Source of the DNA: Eubacterium sp. AF36-5BH
GTDB lineage: Bacteria > Bacillota > Clostridia > Lachnospirales > Lachnospiraceae
Direction of reading: 5' to 3'
Assembly: GCF_003460505.1 (NCBI RefSeq)
Contig: NZ_QTVG01000007.1
Location: 88,716 to 152,715, forward strand
Length of the DNA stretch: 64,000 bases
The position numbers were made by a program, and so were the translations under genes. This document shows, in pieces, positions 27,856 to 37,335 of this stretch. A model generated the notes under the pieces. It saw nothing but the letters and a program-made list of their open reading frames with translations. It made no database searches and was not told the origin of the DNA. The stretch's first letter is position 1. The number at the start of each line of letters is the position of its first letter.

Positions 27856-27976
27856 AGTTTTTCCCTTCTTATGTTCCCAATTTTCCAAACATATCCATTC
27901 TACTCTAAAATTATGATGAAAAATAGCCCTTTTCTGCTATCCTATAAAATTATATTAATTTTGTACAATATTTTTC

Positions 27977-29761
27977 TTATGACACCTGTTCAAACTGGCT
28001 ATTATACAGGTCAGCATAGAATCCTTTTTGCTCCATTAACTGCTGATGATTTCCACTTTCAATTATATCGCCGTCTTTTAAAACAAGAATTATATCAGCG
28101 TTCTTAATTGTTGAAAGTCTGTGAGCTATAACAAAAGAAGTTCTGCCTTTTGTTAATTTGTCCATTGCTTCCTGTATTTTAATTTCTGTTCTTGTATCAA
28201 CAGAGCTTGTAGCCTCATCCAAAATCATCATTGGAGCATCCTCAACCATTGCCCTTGCAATTGTAAGAAGCTGCTTTTGTCCCGCTGACATATTTAACTT
28301 TTCATCAAGTGTTGTGTCATAACCTTTTGGTAAGGACTTAATAAAATGACTTAACCCTGCTGCCTTACATACTTTATCAAGCTGTTCATCAGTAACATTT
28401 TCTTTTCCATAAGCAAGATTTTCTCTGATAGATCCCTCAAAAGTCCATGTATCCTGTAATACCATGCCAAATAAATCATGTATATTCTCTCTTGTTAAAT
28501 CTTTAGTTGAAATGCCATCGATTTTTATGTCGCCTGAATCAACTTCATAAAATCTCATTAAAAGATTTACTAATGTACTCTTTCCTGCACCTGTAGGGCC
28601 TACAATGGCAACCTTCTGTCCCGGTTTAACATGTTCATTAAAATCATGTATGATAACTTTATCCTTTGTATAGCCAAACTTAACATGGTCAAATTCCACA
28701 TCACCTTTAATGCTTTTTGGCAGACTTTCAACCTTATGGCTTTCATCTTCCATTTCTTCAGACTCAAGGAATTCGAAAACTCTTCCTGAAGCTGCTGCTG
28801 TGGACTGAAGCTGTGTAGCCGCCTGTGCCATTTGCGCCAAAGGATTTGTAAATAATCTTACATAAATCATGAATGCAACAATTGTACCGAAAGTTGTATA
28901 GTCGTTCATTACCAAATATGCACCCATTACACAAACTGCAACATAAGCAAAATTTCCTATAAATGCCATAATTGGTTGCATTAAGCCTGAGAAAAACTGT
29001 GACTTCCAATCGCTTTCGCACATTTTTTCATTTAATTTAATAAACTTCTCTTTTTCCTTTGCTTCTCCATTAAATAATTTTACAATGTTATGACCTGAGT
29101 AAACCTCCTCAATGTGACCATTCATTGCCCCTAACCATTTTTGCTTAGCTGCAAAGTATTTCTGTGAATGACCCATTATTAAGAACATTAAAATAAATCC
29201 AATTACTGATGCAAGAATTGCTGTTATTGCCATAACCACATTAGTATATACCATCATCACAATTGAACCTACAAACATGGTAACTGCAGAAACCAGTGTG
29301 GTAATACTACTTTGCATTGTTGTACCAATTGTATCCACATCATTTGTTACTCTTGATAACACGTCACCTGTTGTGGTTTTATGAAAATAACCAATTGGCA
29401 GATTGTTAATTTTTTTAGAAATATTTGTTCTAAGTCCCTTGTTTAATTTCTGGGTGACAATAGTCATTATCAGCGATGTAATGTAACTTAGAGCTGTTCC
29501 CACTAAATACAAAACTACCAAGAAAACACAAATTGACACTATACCGTCAATGTCCATTTTTCCTGTTAGGCCTGCAGAGATTTTATTTGTAATGTTGCTT
29601 ATTTTGTTTGGGCCGATTAATTTTGTAACTACACCTAACATGTCGCATATAACTGCAATAATCATTACTGCCCAATATGGTTTACAGTATTTCCCTAATT
29701 TTCCAAGAGATTGGAAGGTGTTACCTGTTGGTTTTTCGTAAGTCATTCTTCTACCATGCAT
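27977..29761 (-). CDS. ABC exporter half-transporter (LmrD/BmrD-like)
   Basis: The 594-residue protein has an N-terminal six-helix ABC exporter membrane domain (about 20-320) and a C-terminal ATPase with Walker A GPTGAGKST, the unusual signature MSAGQKQLLTIARA and Walker B PMMILDEATSSVDTRTE. It exports drugs, lipids or peptides. The neighbouring exporter gene ends 1 bp before its start, so the two probably form a heterodimer, in which one nucleotide site is often degenerate. GGAGG precedes the ATG. The MarR gene just upstream is likely to regulate both. Confidence 0.93.
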   Translation of the reverse strand: MHGRRMTYEKPTGNTFQSLGKLGKYCKPYWAVMIIAVICDMLGVVTKLIGPNKISNITNKISAGLTGKMDIDGIVSICVFLVVLYLVGTALSYITSLIMTIVTQKLNKGLRTNISKKINNLPIGYFHKTTTGDVLSRVTNDVDTIGTTMQSSITTLVSAVTMFVGSIVMMVYTNVVMAITAILASVIGFILMFLIMGHSQKYFAAKQKWLGAMNGHIEEVYSGHNIVKLFNGEAKEKEKFIKLNEKMCESDWKSQFFSGLMQPIMAFIGNFAYVAVCVMGAYLVMNDYTTFGTIVAFMIYVRLFTNPLAQMAQAATQLQSTAAASGRVFEFLESEEMEDESHKVESLPKSIKGDVEFDHVKFGYTKDKVIIHDFNEHVKPGQKVAIVGPTGAGKSTLVNLLMRFYEVDSGDIKIDGISTKDLTRENIHDLFGMVLQDTWTFEGSIRENLAYGKENVTDEQLDKVCKAAGLSHFIKSLPKGYDTTLDEKLNMSAGQKQLLTIARAMVEDAPMMILDEATSSVDTRTEIKIQEAMDKLTKGRTSFVIAHRLSTIKNADIILVLKDGDIIESGNHQQLMEQKGFYADLYNSQFEQVS

Positions 29762-29762
29762 T

Positions 29763-31541
29763 TTACACTTCCTCCTTTTCCAATTCTTCTTTTGATAACT
29801 GTGAGTACGCTATTTCCTGATAAAGCGGACAATTCTTCATTAATTCACTGTGAGTTCCGTTGCCAACAATTGCTCCATCTTCTATAACTAAAATTCTGTC
29901 TGCGTCTTTTATTGTACCAATTCTCTGAGCAACAATAATATTTGTTGTATCTGCAATTTCCTTCTTAATTGTTTCCCTTAAAACTCTATCTGTTTTATAA
30001 TCAAGGGCTGAGAATGAATCGTCAAATACAAGAATTTCAGGTTGCTTTGCAATGGCTCTTGCTATTGATAAACGCTGCTTCTGACCACCGGAGAAGTTTC
30101 CACCTCCCTGAGCAACCATACCGTCATATTCACCTGGCTGATTTTCCACAAATTCTTTTGCCTGGGCTATTTCAACAGCCTTTTCTATATCATCCATATT
30201 AACTTTTGCTTCACCATAACCTACGTTGCGCTCGATTGTTCCTGAGAACAAATAAGCCTTCTGTGGTACAAATCCTATTTTGTCTCTTAATGATTTTTCT
30301 GAATAATCTTTTACATCTACTCCATCTATCAATATCTGCCCTTCAGTTGCATCATAAATTCTAGGTATTAAGTTAATAATTGTACTTTTTCCTGAACCTG
30401 TTGCACCAATTAAAGCCACCGTCTCTCCTCTGTGTGCCTTAAAATTAATATTGTGAATTACATTGTCTGCTGCGTCAGGATATGCAAACGAAACATTCTT
30501 AAACTCAACTTCACCTTTTAATGATTCTTCACCCTGTTCTCTTTCACCGTCTTTCATTGAGACTTCTGTGTCAAGAACCTCGTTAATACGCTTTGCAGCA
30601 ACTGTTGCTCTTGGTAACAAAATAAAAATCATTACCAATAACAAAAATGCCATCAGTACCTGCATTGCATAAGATGTAAATACAACCATATCAGAGAAAA
30701 GTCCAACTCTTTCCTTTATGGCAGCCATGCCTGTAAGTGCAACATTGTTTATTAATATTGCTCCAATCCAGTAAATACCTAAAGTTAAACCATTCATGGC
30801 AAGATTAAGTCCCGGATTCATAATTGACATTACCAAATATGCCTGTAAATTGTTTTTTGTTAATCTGTTATTTGCCTTGTCGAACTTTTCTTCCTGATAA
30901 TCTTCAGCATTGTAAGCTCTCACAACCATAAGACCTGTCAGGTTTTCTCTTGTAACTCTGTTTAAATCATCAGTAAGCCACTGAATTTTCTTAAACTTAG
31001 GTAATGCAAAAATTACCACAAACAATAAAATAAAAATTACAAAAGCAACTATAGCCAATGTAAGCGCTGTCCACTCAAAGTTCTTTGAACTGATTTTGGC
31101 TACTGCCATTACCGCCATAATTGGAGCTTTAATCATAACCTGTAAGCCTAAAGCTATAACAAACTGTATCTGTGTAATATCGTTAGTTGTTCTTGTAATA
31201 AGACTGGCAGTTGAAAAGCTGTTAATCTCCTTATCTGTGTAAGACATTACCTTATCGTAAACATCTTCCCTTAATCTCTTTGAAAAATTAGCTGCTATTT
31301 TTGCAGCAAAAAATCCAACAACTATTGCTGATGCCAATGAACCTAGGGCACAGCCCATCATCTTTCCTCCAGCCGTAAATATATCTGACATTTCACTTCC
31401 CTTTGTCTGTACAAGCACTGTTATGTCTGACATATAATCAGGCAACTTCAAGTCCAGCTGAACCTGCAAAACAATAAACGCAATGCTTACAATAACCATC
31501 GCCCATTCTTTTGCTTTCATATGTTTAAGTAAACGAACCAT
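29763..31541 (-). CDS. ABC exporter half-transporter (LmrC/BmrC-like)
   Basis: The 592-residue partner of the next gene has a six-helix exporter domain at about 10-320. The ATPase domain carries Walker A GATGSGKST, signature FSGGQKQRLSIARA and Walker B ILVFDDSFSALDYKTD. Walker B ends in Asp-Asp, where the usual catalytic Glu is replaced by Asp. This identifies it as the subunit whose own ATP site is degenerate, as in TM287/288 and BmrCD. A ribosome site AAGGAGG precedes the ATG. The upstream gap contains a palindrome that may be a MarR operator. Confidence 0.93.
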   Translation of the reverse strand: MVRLLKHMKAKEWAMVIVSIAFIVLQVQLDLKLPDYMSDITVLVQTKGSEMSDIFTAGGKMMGCALGSLASAIVVGFFAAKIAANFSKRLREDVYDKVMSYTDKEINSFSTASLITRTTNDITQIQFVIALGLQVMIKAPIMAVMAVAKISSKNFEWTALTLAIVAFVIFILLFVVIFALPKFKKIQWLTDDLNRVTRENLTGLMVVRAYNAEDYQEEKFDKANNRLTKNNLQAYLVMSIMNPGLNLAMNGLTLGIYWIGAILINNVALTGMAAIKERVGLFSDMVVFTSYAMQVLMAFLLLVMIFILLPRATVAAKRINEVLDTEVSMKDGEREQGEESLKGEVEFKNVSFAYPDAADNVIHNINFKAHRGETVALIGATGSGKSTIINLIPRIYDATEGQILIDGVDVKDYSEKSLRDKIGFVPQKAYLFSGTIERNVGYGEAKVNMDDIEKAVEIAQAKEFVENQPGEYDGMVAQGGGNFSGGQKQRLSIARAIAKQPEILVFDDSFSALDYKTDRVLRETIKKEIADTTNIIVAQRIGTIKDADRILVIEDGAIVGNGTHSELMKNCPLYQEIAYSQLSKEELEKEEV

Positions 31542-31662
31542 AATTCCTCCTTGTTATTCCTTAATAATATACCAACTAATAGGACATATTATTTTATTTT
31601 GTTTTATTCTAATGTACCAATATATTTTAGCACTCCACACTCTTTGGTGATAGTTTGTTTTC

Positions 31663-31676
31663 AAACAATACTATTC
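31663..31676. promoter_or_regulatory. Possible MarR operator palindrome
   Basis: GTTTGTTTTCAAAC is an inverted repeat (5-bp arms GTTTG/CAAAC around 4 nt) in the gap between the MarR gene and the exporter genes. Its size fits MarR-family sites, but no binding evidence is available from sequence alone. Confidence 0.35.
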
Positions 31677-31681
31677 CTAAA

Positions 31682-31727
31682 AAAAAGAAATGTCAACAAC
31701 ATTCATTAAAAGTTTACATTTCTTTTT
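31682..31727 (-). terminator. Terminator of the MarR gene
   Basis: The perfect 12-bp arms are aaaaagaaatgt (31682-31693)/acatttcttttt (31716-31727), and on the minus strand they end in TTTTTTAGG. It separates the regulator from the exporter pair, so the exporter would be transcribed by read-through or from its own promoter. Confidence 0.75.
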
Positions 31728-31733
31728 CATTTG

Positions 31734-32174
31734 TTATTTATTTTCAAGAAGTCGGTTAAGATTATCCCACATTTTCCCGGATACTCTTTTTACGACCTCT
31801 CTCTCTTCATCAGTAACACCTTTCATTATCTCATTTTCTGTTTCTTTCATTACCTTATCCAGTTCTTCCAAAATCGGCATTGCCTTTTCCTGTAAAACAT
31901 AATGTATCACTCTTTTGTCTTTTTCATCGTGAATTGCCTTCACATACCCCTGATCACAGAGATTTTCCATTGCTGTAGATATGTGCCCCTTGTTCATTTT
32001 TGATACAAACTGAATATCCTTTGCTGTATTATTTTCTCCACAACTGTTCAAATACCCTATTATTCGTACATCTGCTTTTTTTATATTATATTTTTCCTGT
32101 ATGCCCTGAGTCTGCTTTTTAAATAACTGTTTAAAAGCCCCCTCCTGCATAAATTTATTCATTCTAAAATGCAT
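31734..32174 (-). CDS. MarR-family transcriptional regulator
   Basis: The 146 residues form a winged-helix protein. The recognition region reads NTAKDIQFVSKMNKGHISTAMENLCDQGYV, and the wing DEKDKRVIHYVL follows, written here as MNKGHISTAMENL and DEKDKRVIHYVL. The C-terminal dimer helix is acidic (MKETENEIMKGVTDEE). MarR proteins usually repress the adjacent transporter until a toxic compound binds. The two ABC exporter genes lie downstream on the same strand. The start uses the first ATG (MHFRMNK), with AAAGGG upstream; a second ATG at residue 5 is also possible. Confidence 0.9.
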   Translation of the reverse strand: MHFRMNKFMQEGAFKQLFKKQTQGIQEKYNIKKADVRIIGYLNSCGENNTAKDIQFVSKMNKGHISTAMENLCDQGYVKAIHDEKDKRVIHYVLQEKAMPILEELDKVMKETENEIMKGVTDEEREVVKRVSGKMWDNLNRLLENK

Positions 32175-32258
32175 ATTATTACACCCTTTTATCTTTGATA
32201 TATTTAATGTTACCTGTTTTTGGAGAATATTTCAACTTTTTGATTAATAAGGAACCAC

Positions 32259-32395
32259 GAATGTGGCCAGCCACATTCCACGCAACCAGCACGTTTTGTT
32301 TCCACACTATCTTCCTTTCACGTGAGTGTACATCCCTAGTGGAACGATTTATATGCAATAAGAAATTCTGAAGTAATTTTTTATTACATATAAAA
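32259..32395 (-). repeat. Dispersed intergenic repeat, copy A
   Basis: It contains the perfect palindrome GAATGTGGCCAGCCACATTC (32259-32278), then GCACGTTTTG, CTTCCTTTCACGTGAGTGTA, CCCTAGTGGAACGATTTATA, and ends with TTTATATGCAAT paired to ATTACATATAAA. Layout and orientation match copies B and C. An 83-codon frame across this segment is a chance ORF. Confidence 0.65.
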
Positions 32396-32460
32396 ACAGC
32401 TGTGAGACTGTTTGCATAAACAATACCCACAACTGCTCTTGTTATCTCTACAGTTAAAGA

Positions 32461-32679
32461 TTATTCTTCAACTTTTTTTTTCTCGAAATATTTATTAATA
32501 TTAACTAATAATTCATCAGGGTTAATTCCATGTACCATAGCAGCTTCTTCTAAAGATTCTCCAATTGATGATGGGCATCCGATGCAATGCATTCCTGCTT
32601 CCATAAGAACGATGGCTACGCCTCTGTCTATTGATAAAAGTTCACCCATTGTCATTTCCTTTGTAATCTTTACATCCAT
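32461..32679 (-). CDS. DUF1858 domain protein
   Basis: The 72-residue protein matches the DUF1858 small domain: [19 protein letters not shown], then the two-Cys motif MHCIGCPSS with [13 protein letters not shown]. The paired Cys suggest metal or redox binding. Such proteins often occur beside hybrid-cluster or radical-SAM genes, but none is adjacent here. AAGGAGG lies 8 nt before the ATG at 32679; a longer frame from 32712 contains this site. It appears to be a single-gene transcript followed by a terminator-like repeat element. No function is assigned. Confidence 0.85.
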   Translation of the reverse strand: MDVKITKEMTMGELLSIDRGVAIVLMEAGMHCIGCPSSIGESLEEAAMVHGINPDELLVNINKYFEKKKVEE

Positions 32680-32857
32680 TACTGTATCCTCCTTCAAGAT
32701 TTTGTATTCCAAACCGGCATAATCATCAACTCCGGTTCATTTACTATTGTGTGCCTTATCCTGCAACCATATTCATTTACTAGGATATTGTCACTTACAG
32801 TTCACTATTATAACAACTTTCTAAAGCTTTGCAAATAATAAATTTTTTATTACATAG

Positions 32858-32900
32858 AAAAGCGATTAACCGGTATTATTTTTTCCAATTAATCGCTTTT
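32858..32900 (-). terminator. Terminator of the S8 protease gene
   Basis: The perfect 12-bp arms are aaaagcgattaa (32858-32869)/ttaatcgctttt (32889-32900), followed on the minus strand by CTATGTAATAAAAAATTT. It lies 64 bp after the protease stop. Confidence 0.75.
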
Positions 32901-32963
32901 TATGATTTCAAAATATTGTGCTTTATTATTACTAAATATTCAAATTAATCTACAACAAACACT

Positions 32964-35900
32964 TTATTTCTTTTTTGACTTTTTAGTTTTATCCTTCTTT
33001 GCTTTAACTTTTTTAATAGTCTTAACTTCTGACCAGCTTCCGTATACAGATTTCTTGCCAACTTTTGTATAGGCTCTGGCTTTTACATAATACTTTTTAT
33101 TCTTTAATTTCTTTAAAGTAACTGATGTCTTCTTGCTAGTTACATACTTAGTTGTTTTCTTTGTAAACTTCTTTGATGTTGAGTAAGCAATCTGATATCC
33201 TATTGCATTTGAAGCCTTTGCTAAAGTAAGCTTAAGTTTCTTTGCTGTTCTCTTGGCTTTTTTAATTGAAGTTGCGCCAACCTTTGTTACAGTAACCTTC
33301 TGTTTTGTATAAACTTTTGCTGTTACCTTGCTGCCTAATGAATTAGCTCTTGCTGTATAAACATATCCTTTTTTACCTTTAGCAACATTCTTACCATTAA
33401 CAGTAAACTTTGTTATTGTAAAGTTATCGTCAGCTTTTGCAATAAGCTTAAATGTATCACCTGGCAAATAGTAGCCTGTGCCTTCTACATAACCGCCGTC
33501 TGTACTGCTGTCTACTACATTTGTATATCCACTTGTTACATTAATGTATACTGATTCAATTCCTGCTGCGACTTCTTCGTCACCGTCAATGCTAACTGCA
33601 CTAGATTTCTTTGTAGTTCCTTTTCCAAAGTTCCAATCATCGTCATCATCGGTCACCTGATTGTTACCATAAAGAACGTATAACTTGTCCTGGACTGTTG
33701 TTGCTAAAACATTATCCGCCTTAAAGTTTTCGCTGTTTAAGCTGTAACCTGAAGCCTTGTAGGAATCTGAACTAAGGTTGTATGTAAATGTATCTCCAAG
33801 ACCTTCTGCCTTTAAATCTGTATAAATAACACCGTTAGAAATTGCACCAATCTGTGCTTCTGTTATACAGAATTCCTTACCATTAATTGTTTTCTTGTAA
33901 GCATCTGTAACTTTTCCAATTGTTGCCTTAGACACAGTCCACTTGCTACCATCAAAAATCAAGTTCTTTGGAGTTGATTCTGTTCCGTCTGTTCCCAATG
34001 TTACAATTAACTTATTTCCAACCTGAACAGCTTTCGCACAAGCTCGTCCACTTGGCAACTTAGCAACTGTTGTCCACTTCTTTGCTGATAAAGAATACTT
34101 CATAACTGATGTATCAAGACTTCCATCCTTCTTAATTCCGCCGAATAAATATAAGTCACCATTATATGCTACTAAATTGTAACCAAATGCCCCCTTAAAT
34201 TCTTTTGGAACTGCTGTTAATTTCTTCCAACCTTTATTAGTATCATAGTATGCAAGAATTTCTTCTTCTGTGTAACCTAAATCTAAACCTACTGCTCCAT
34301 AAAGCTTTCCGTTTGTGTAGGCAAAATCGCTGTTAGCATATACACTACCGTTTAATGCATACTTATATTCTGCCCCGAACATTTCTGTTGTAAATGGGAA
34401 TCTTCCTTCATCAAGTTCTGAAGTTCTACCTGCATCTTTTAAAGATTCCTGTTCTTTTAAGATTTCATCTTTTAATTCAGGGAATTTTTTAATTAATTCA
34501 TCAATATCAATATCCTGACTATTTGATAAAGAACTCCACATAACAATACCTTCATCAGTAATGTATGCCACTTCCTGACCTGTTGATACTAACTGACCGC
34601 CTAACATAGAGTTTATGAACTTCTTGTCAGATGTGAATGCTTTACCACATGAGAAGTAACATGTTCTCTCTATTGTTTTTTCTTCTTTTTGAATCTTAAT
34701 ATTTAAAGTTTTATTCTTATAGTTATTTCCGTCAAATGTAACTGTCTGATCATTGTTTGAAAGCTGTTTTACTTCTGTATTGTTTACAAATACTTTAGCA
34801 CCTTTAAGGTATGAACCTTTAATTTCAACCTGTGATTTAGCGTTCATCTGAATCTTACCAACGCTAATGCTAGGTGTGTCAACCTTTGTTAAGTCCAGTA
34901 CACCACTTGATGAAACTTTGTTTGCTAATGCTGGTATCTCTCTTACAGAACCAAGCACTCTGTTTTTAACATCTAATGAATTACTGTTACCATATATATT
35001 TGCAATGGCTGCTACTGCACCTGTAACATGTGGTGTAGCCATTGATGTACCATTATAAAAGTCGTATTTTCCAAATTCGTCTGAATTAACATCTTCTTTG
35101 CTTACACCAAAATCTTCTACACTAAATCCATACTCGCCATCTGTTGAAGCAACTAAAGCAAGAATAAGAACTTTCTTAGTATCTTTTTTAACTTTACCTG
35201 AAGTTGAAAAACTTAAATGTGTATAACAATTATCCTGCTCTAAGTGTGACATACCTATCATTTCTGCATTAGCAAAATCAAGTTCTCCTGAATCTTTTAC
35301 ATCACAATCAAAAATTCCATACGTTCCAATTGTATCTTCATCTAAAAGACCTGTAATGTTTGTGTTGTCTTTTTTAGGTTTCGCATTTACCTTTAACATT
35401 GCACTTACTGTTACAGGAGTTGAAGATTTTTTCAATTCGTATGGTAAATAGAAATTATACTGTTCTTCTGTTGCAATATTGCTTACAGATAAATTAAGGG
35501 ACTTGTTTGTATTTTTTGCTTCTCCAAAATATGAATTGTGAGTTGTAGTTGCTGTGAATTTTGCACCCTCATCATCACTTGAATGTCCCCAAGGAGCCTC
35601 CCCCTGTGCTGCATCTTTTACGATAGCTTCATCTTCAACTACATTAACTACTTTTTCTGTGTCGTATGTATAGAATGTACTACTTAAATCCATTGGGTTT
35701 TCGTAAATAGATGGATTATAGCAATTATATGAAACTGATGAGAGAATGTTAGTTCCCGGTGCTGCAATGTCTACATTATCTTTTCCATAATTAGAAAAAG
35801 TTGCAAGTTCATCATTTTCGTTGCTTGCTGCAACTGAAATAATGTAATCGCTGTCAATACAGGCAGGACTTGTGTATTGATCATCTACATTTACACCGTC

Positions 35901-36887
35901 ATTTCCGGAAGCTACAACTGAAAGTGCCCCCTTCTTACCAACCATTTCAATAACAGCTTTTAATGCATCTTCTGTTTCGTCTGCATCACCGCCCCATGAG
36001 TCATTTACAGCTACAACATTTGTGCCTAATGACTGCGCTTTATAAATATAGTTATAAGCACTTATAGCATCTATTGTTGAACCTGAACCTTCTTCATCGA
36101 GGAATTTAAGTGCCATGATCCTTATGTTATCACTTTTTGCAGTTCCACTTATACCAACATTGTTGTTAGACTGTGCTGCAATAATACCTGCACAGTGACT
36201 ACCATGACCGTTGTCATCTAATGGATCTGCATCTTCATTAGCAAAATCATATCCATGTTTTCCTTTTAGTTCACTTTCATCATAAGGGTTGTTCCATATT
36301 TTATCTTTTAAATCTTCATGTGTGTAATCAACACCTGTGTCAACAATTGCAACAACTTTTTCCTTATTGTCCTTGTCAGCCAAAGCGCTGCTGTCAGCGT
36401 TAATATCTAATCCCTTTGTGCCGCCATTTTGACCAACGTTTTCCTGAGACCACTGATATTTATAATACTTGTCATTATAATCTGAAGCCTTATAAATATA
36501 GTTTGGCTGAACACTTATAACACCAACTTTGTTCTTCATCTTTGCAATAAGTTCTTCTGTTGAATATGAATCTGATTCAACTAAAGAAACCTTCACGTCT
36601 GAAGCATCATTGTTACTATAAGTTTTCACCTTTCCTTTGCTTTCCTGGAAATCATATGTTTCTTTAATTTTTACCTTACTGTCTGTAATACTCTGTGTTG
36701 AAACATTCTTTCCACTTTCCTTATATAGAATGACTGCCTGTCCTTCTACATAACTTTTTTCCTTTTTGTTTTTGTTGTTTTCTTCTTGTTTTATGTCTAT
36801 AGACGCCTTTGCTGTGAAAGGTGTTCCACCTAGCGTTAATGCTGCTGCCAGCATAATAGACATAATTTGTTTGAATGTCTTTCTCAT
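32964..36887 (-). CDS. Large secreted S8 (subtilisin-like) serine protease
   Basis: The protein has 1,307 residues. A signal peptide (about 1-28) and an I9-like propeptide (about 45-130, ending VISVQPNY) come first. The peptidase S8 domain has Asp183 (VAIVDTGVDYTHEDL), His228 (NGHGSHCAGI) and Ser at about 615 (NGTSMATPHVTGAV). About 190 residues are inserted between the oxyanion Asn region and the Ser, probably a PA-like or beta domain. Downstream come Ig-like and kelch-like segments (VNLKWTT-type repeats such as SLSAKKWTTVAKLPSGRAC), a bacterial-repeat domain, and a Lys-rich Fn3 tail ending in many Lys. AGGAGG lies 7 nt before the ATG. It probably degrades extracellular protein. The long Lys-rich tail may hold it at the cell surface. 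Confidence 0.93.
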   Translation of the reverse strand: MRKTFKQIMSIMLAAALTLGGTPFTAKASIDIKQEENNKNKKEKSYVEGQAVILYKESGKNVSTQSITDSKVKIKETYDFQESKGKVKTYSNNDASDVKVSLVESDSYSTEELIAKMKNKVGVISVQPNYIYKASDYNDKYYKYQWSQENVGQNGGTKGLDINADSSALADKDNKEKVVAIVDTGVDYTHEDLKDKIWNNPYDESELKGKHGYDFANEDADPLDDNGHGSHCAGIIAAQSNNNVGISGTAKSDNIRIMALKFLDEEGSGSTIDAISAYNYIYKAQSLGTNVVAVNDSWGGDADETEDALKAVIEMVGKKGALSVVASGNDGVNVDDQYTSPACIDSDYIISVAASNENDELATFSNYGKDNVDIAAPGTNILSSVSYNCYNPSIYENPMDLSSTFYTYDTEKVVNVVEDEAIVKDAAQGEAPWGHSSDDEGAKFTATTTHNSYFGEAKNTNKSLNLSVSNIATEEQYNFYLPYELKKSSTPVTVSAMLKVNAKPKKDNTNITGLLDEDTIGTYGIFDCDVKDSGELDFANAEMIGMSHLEQDNCYTHLSFSTSGKVKKDTKKVLILALVASTDGEYGFSVEDFGVSKEDVNSDEFGKYDFYNGTSMATPHVTGAVAAIANIYGNSNSLDVKNRVLGSVREIPALANKVSSSGVLDLTKVDTPSISVGKIQMNAKSQVEIKGSYLKGAKVFVNNTEVKQLSNNDQTVTFDGNNYKNKTLNIKIQKEEKTIERTCYFSCGKAFTSDKKFINSMLGGQLVSTGQEVAYITDEGIVMWSSLSNSQDIDIDELIKKFPELKDEILKEQESLKDAGRTSELDEGRFPFTTEMFGAEYKYALNGSVYANSDFAYTNGKLYGAVGLDLGYTEEEILAYYDTNKGWKKLTAVPKEFKGAFGYNLVAYNGDLYLFGGIKKDGSLDTSVMKYSLSAKKWTTVAKLPSGRACAKAVQVGNKLIVTLGTDGTESTPKNLIFDGSKWTVSKATIGKVTDAYKKTINGKEFCITEAQIGAISNGVIYTDLKAEGLGDTFTYNLSSDSYKASGYSLNSENFKADNVLATTVQDKLYVLYGNNQVTDDDDDWNFGKGTTKKSSAVSIDGDEEVAAGIESVYINVTSGYTNVVDSSTDGGYVEGTGYYLPGDTFKLIAKADDNFTITKFTVNGKNVAKGKKGYVYTARANSLGSKVTAKVYTKQKVTVTKVGATSIKKAKRTAKKLKLTLAKASNAIGYQIAYSTSKKFTKKTTKYVTSKKTSVTLKKLKNKKYYVKARAYTKVGKKSVYGSWSEVKTIKKVKAKKDKTKKSKKK

Positions 36888-37031
36888 ACAAACCCTCCTA
36901 TAAATTTATTGTTTTTTTGGGGCATTGTTACTTAGCAAATATACGATAAATTTGTTATGCCCACAAAAATATTTATAATTATACATTATTTCGAGCAAAA
37001 AATCACTTTTATATCAAAATTTCTTTTCAAA

Positions 37032-37233
37032 CGCGACACTCCCCTTATTGATTTGTATGCAAATCAATAAGCACGCGGCATTCCCTTTGCTCTGACTTTT
37101 TTACGCGCGACACTCCTCTTATTGATTTGTAAACAAATCAATAAGCACGCGGCATTCCCTTTGCTCTGACTTTTTTATGCACGACACTCCTCTTATTGAT
37201 TTGTAAACAAATCAATAAGCACGCGGCATTCCC
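37032..37233. repeat. Tandem 74-bp hairpin repeat, three copies
   Basis: Units start at 37032, 37106 and 37180 (the last is cut short at about 54 bp). Each holds a 28-bp palindrome, CTTATTGATTTG paired with CAAATCAATAAG, at 37044-37071, 37118-37145 and 37192-37219, flanked by GCGACACTCC and CACGCGGCATTCCC. Copies 2 and 3 are almost identical. It lies between pckA and the S8 protease gene; nothing else is seen in the gap 36888-37335 apart from the pckA terminator and a short hairpin. Confidence 0.9.
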
Positions 37234-37243
37234 AGAATGCCGC
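37223..37243. repeat. 9-bp hairpin at the end of the 74-bp repeat
   Basis: GCGGCATTC and GAATGCCGC pair perfectly across a 3-nt loop. The left arm is the repeat-unit end, and the right arm exists only once. It resembles the GAATG...CATTC palindromes of the dispersed repeat copies A and C. Confidence 0.6.
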
Positions 37244-37248
37244 TAAAT

Positions 37249-37306
37249 AAAAGAAGAGACAGGCTCCCGTTTATGCAAGCATAACGGGTTGCCTGTCTCT
37301 TCTTTT
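37249..37306 (-). terminator. pckA: Terminator of pckA
   Basis: Perfect 16-bp arms, aaaagaagagacaggc (37249-37264)/gcctgtctcttctttt (37291-37306), carry an inner cccgtt/aacggg helix. On the minus strand the stem ends in TTTTATTTAG. It lies 30 bp after the pckA stop. Confidence 0.9.
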
Positions 37307-37335
37307 ATTATGTCGCTTTGCTCAAAGCTTCGCGA

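Noticed and set aside
32179..32430. 83-codon ORF between the MarR and DUF1858 genes
   Set aside because: It runs through repeat copy A, has no good ribosome site and gives an unlikely protein composition.
37032..37233. CRISPR-like pattern
   Set aside because: Whole 74-bp units repeat, with no unique spacers, and no cas genes are present.
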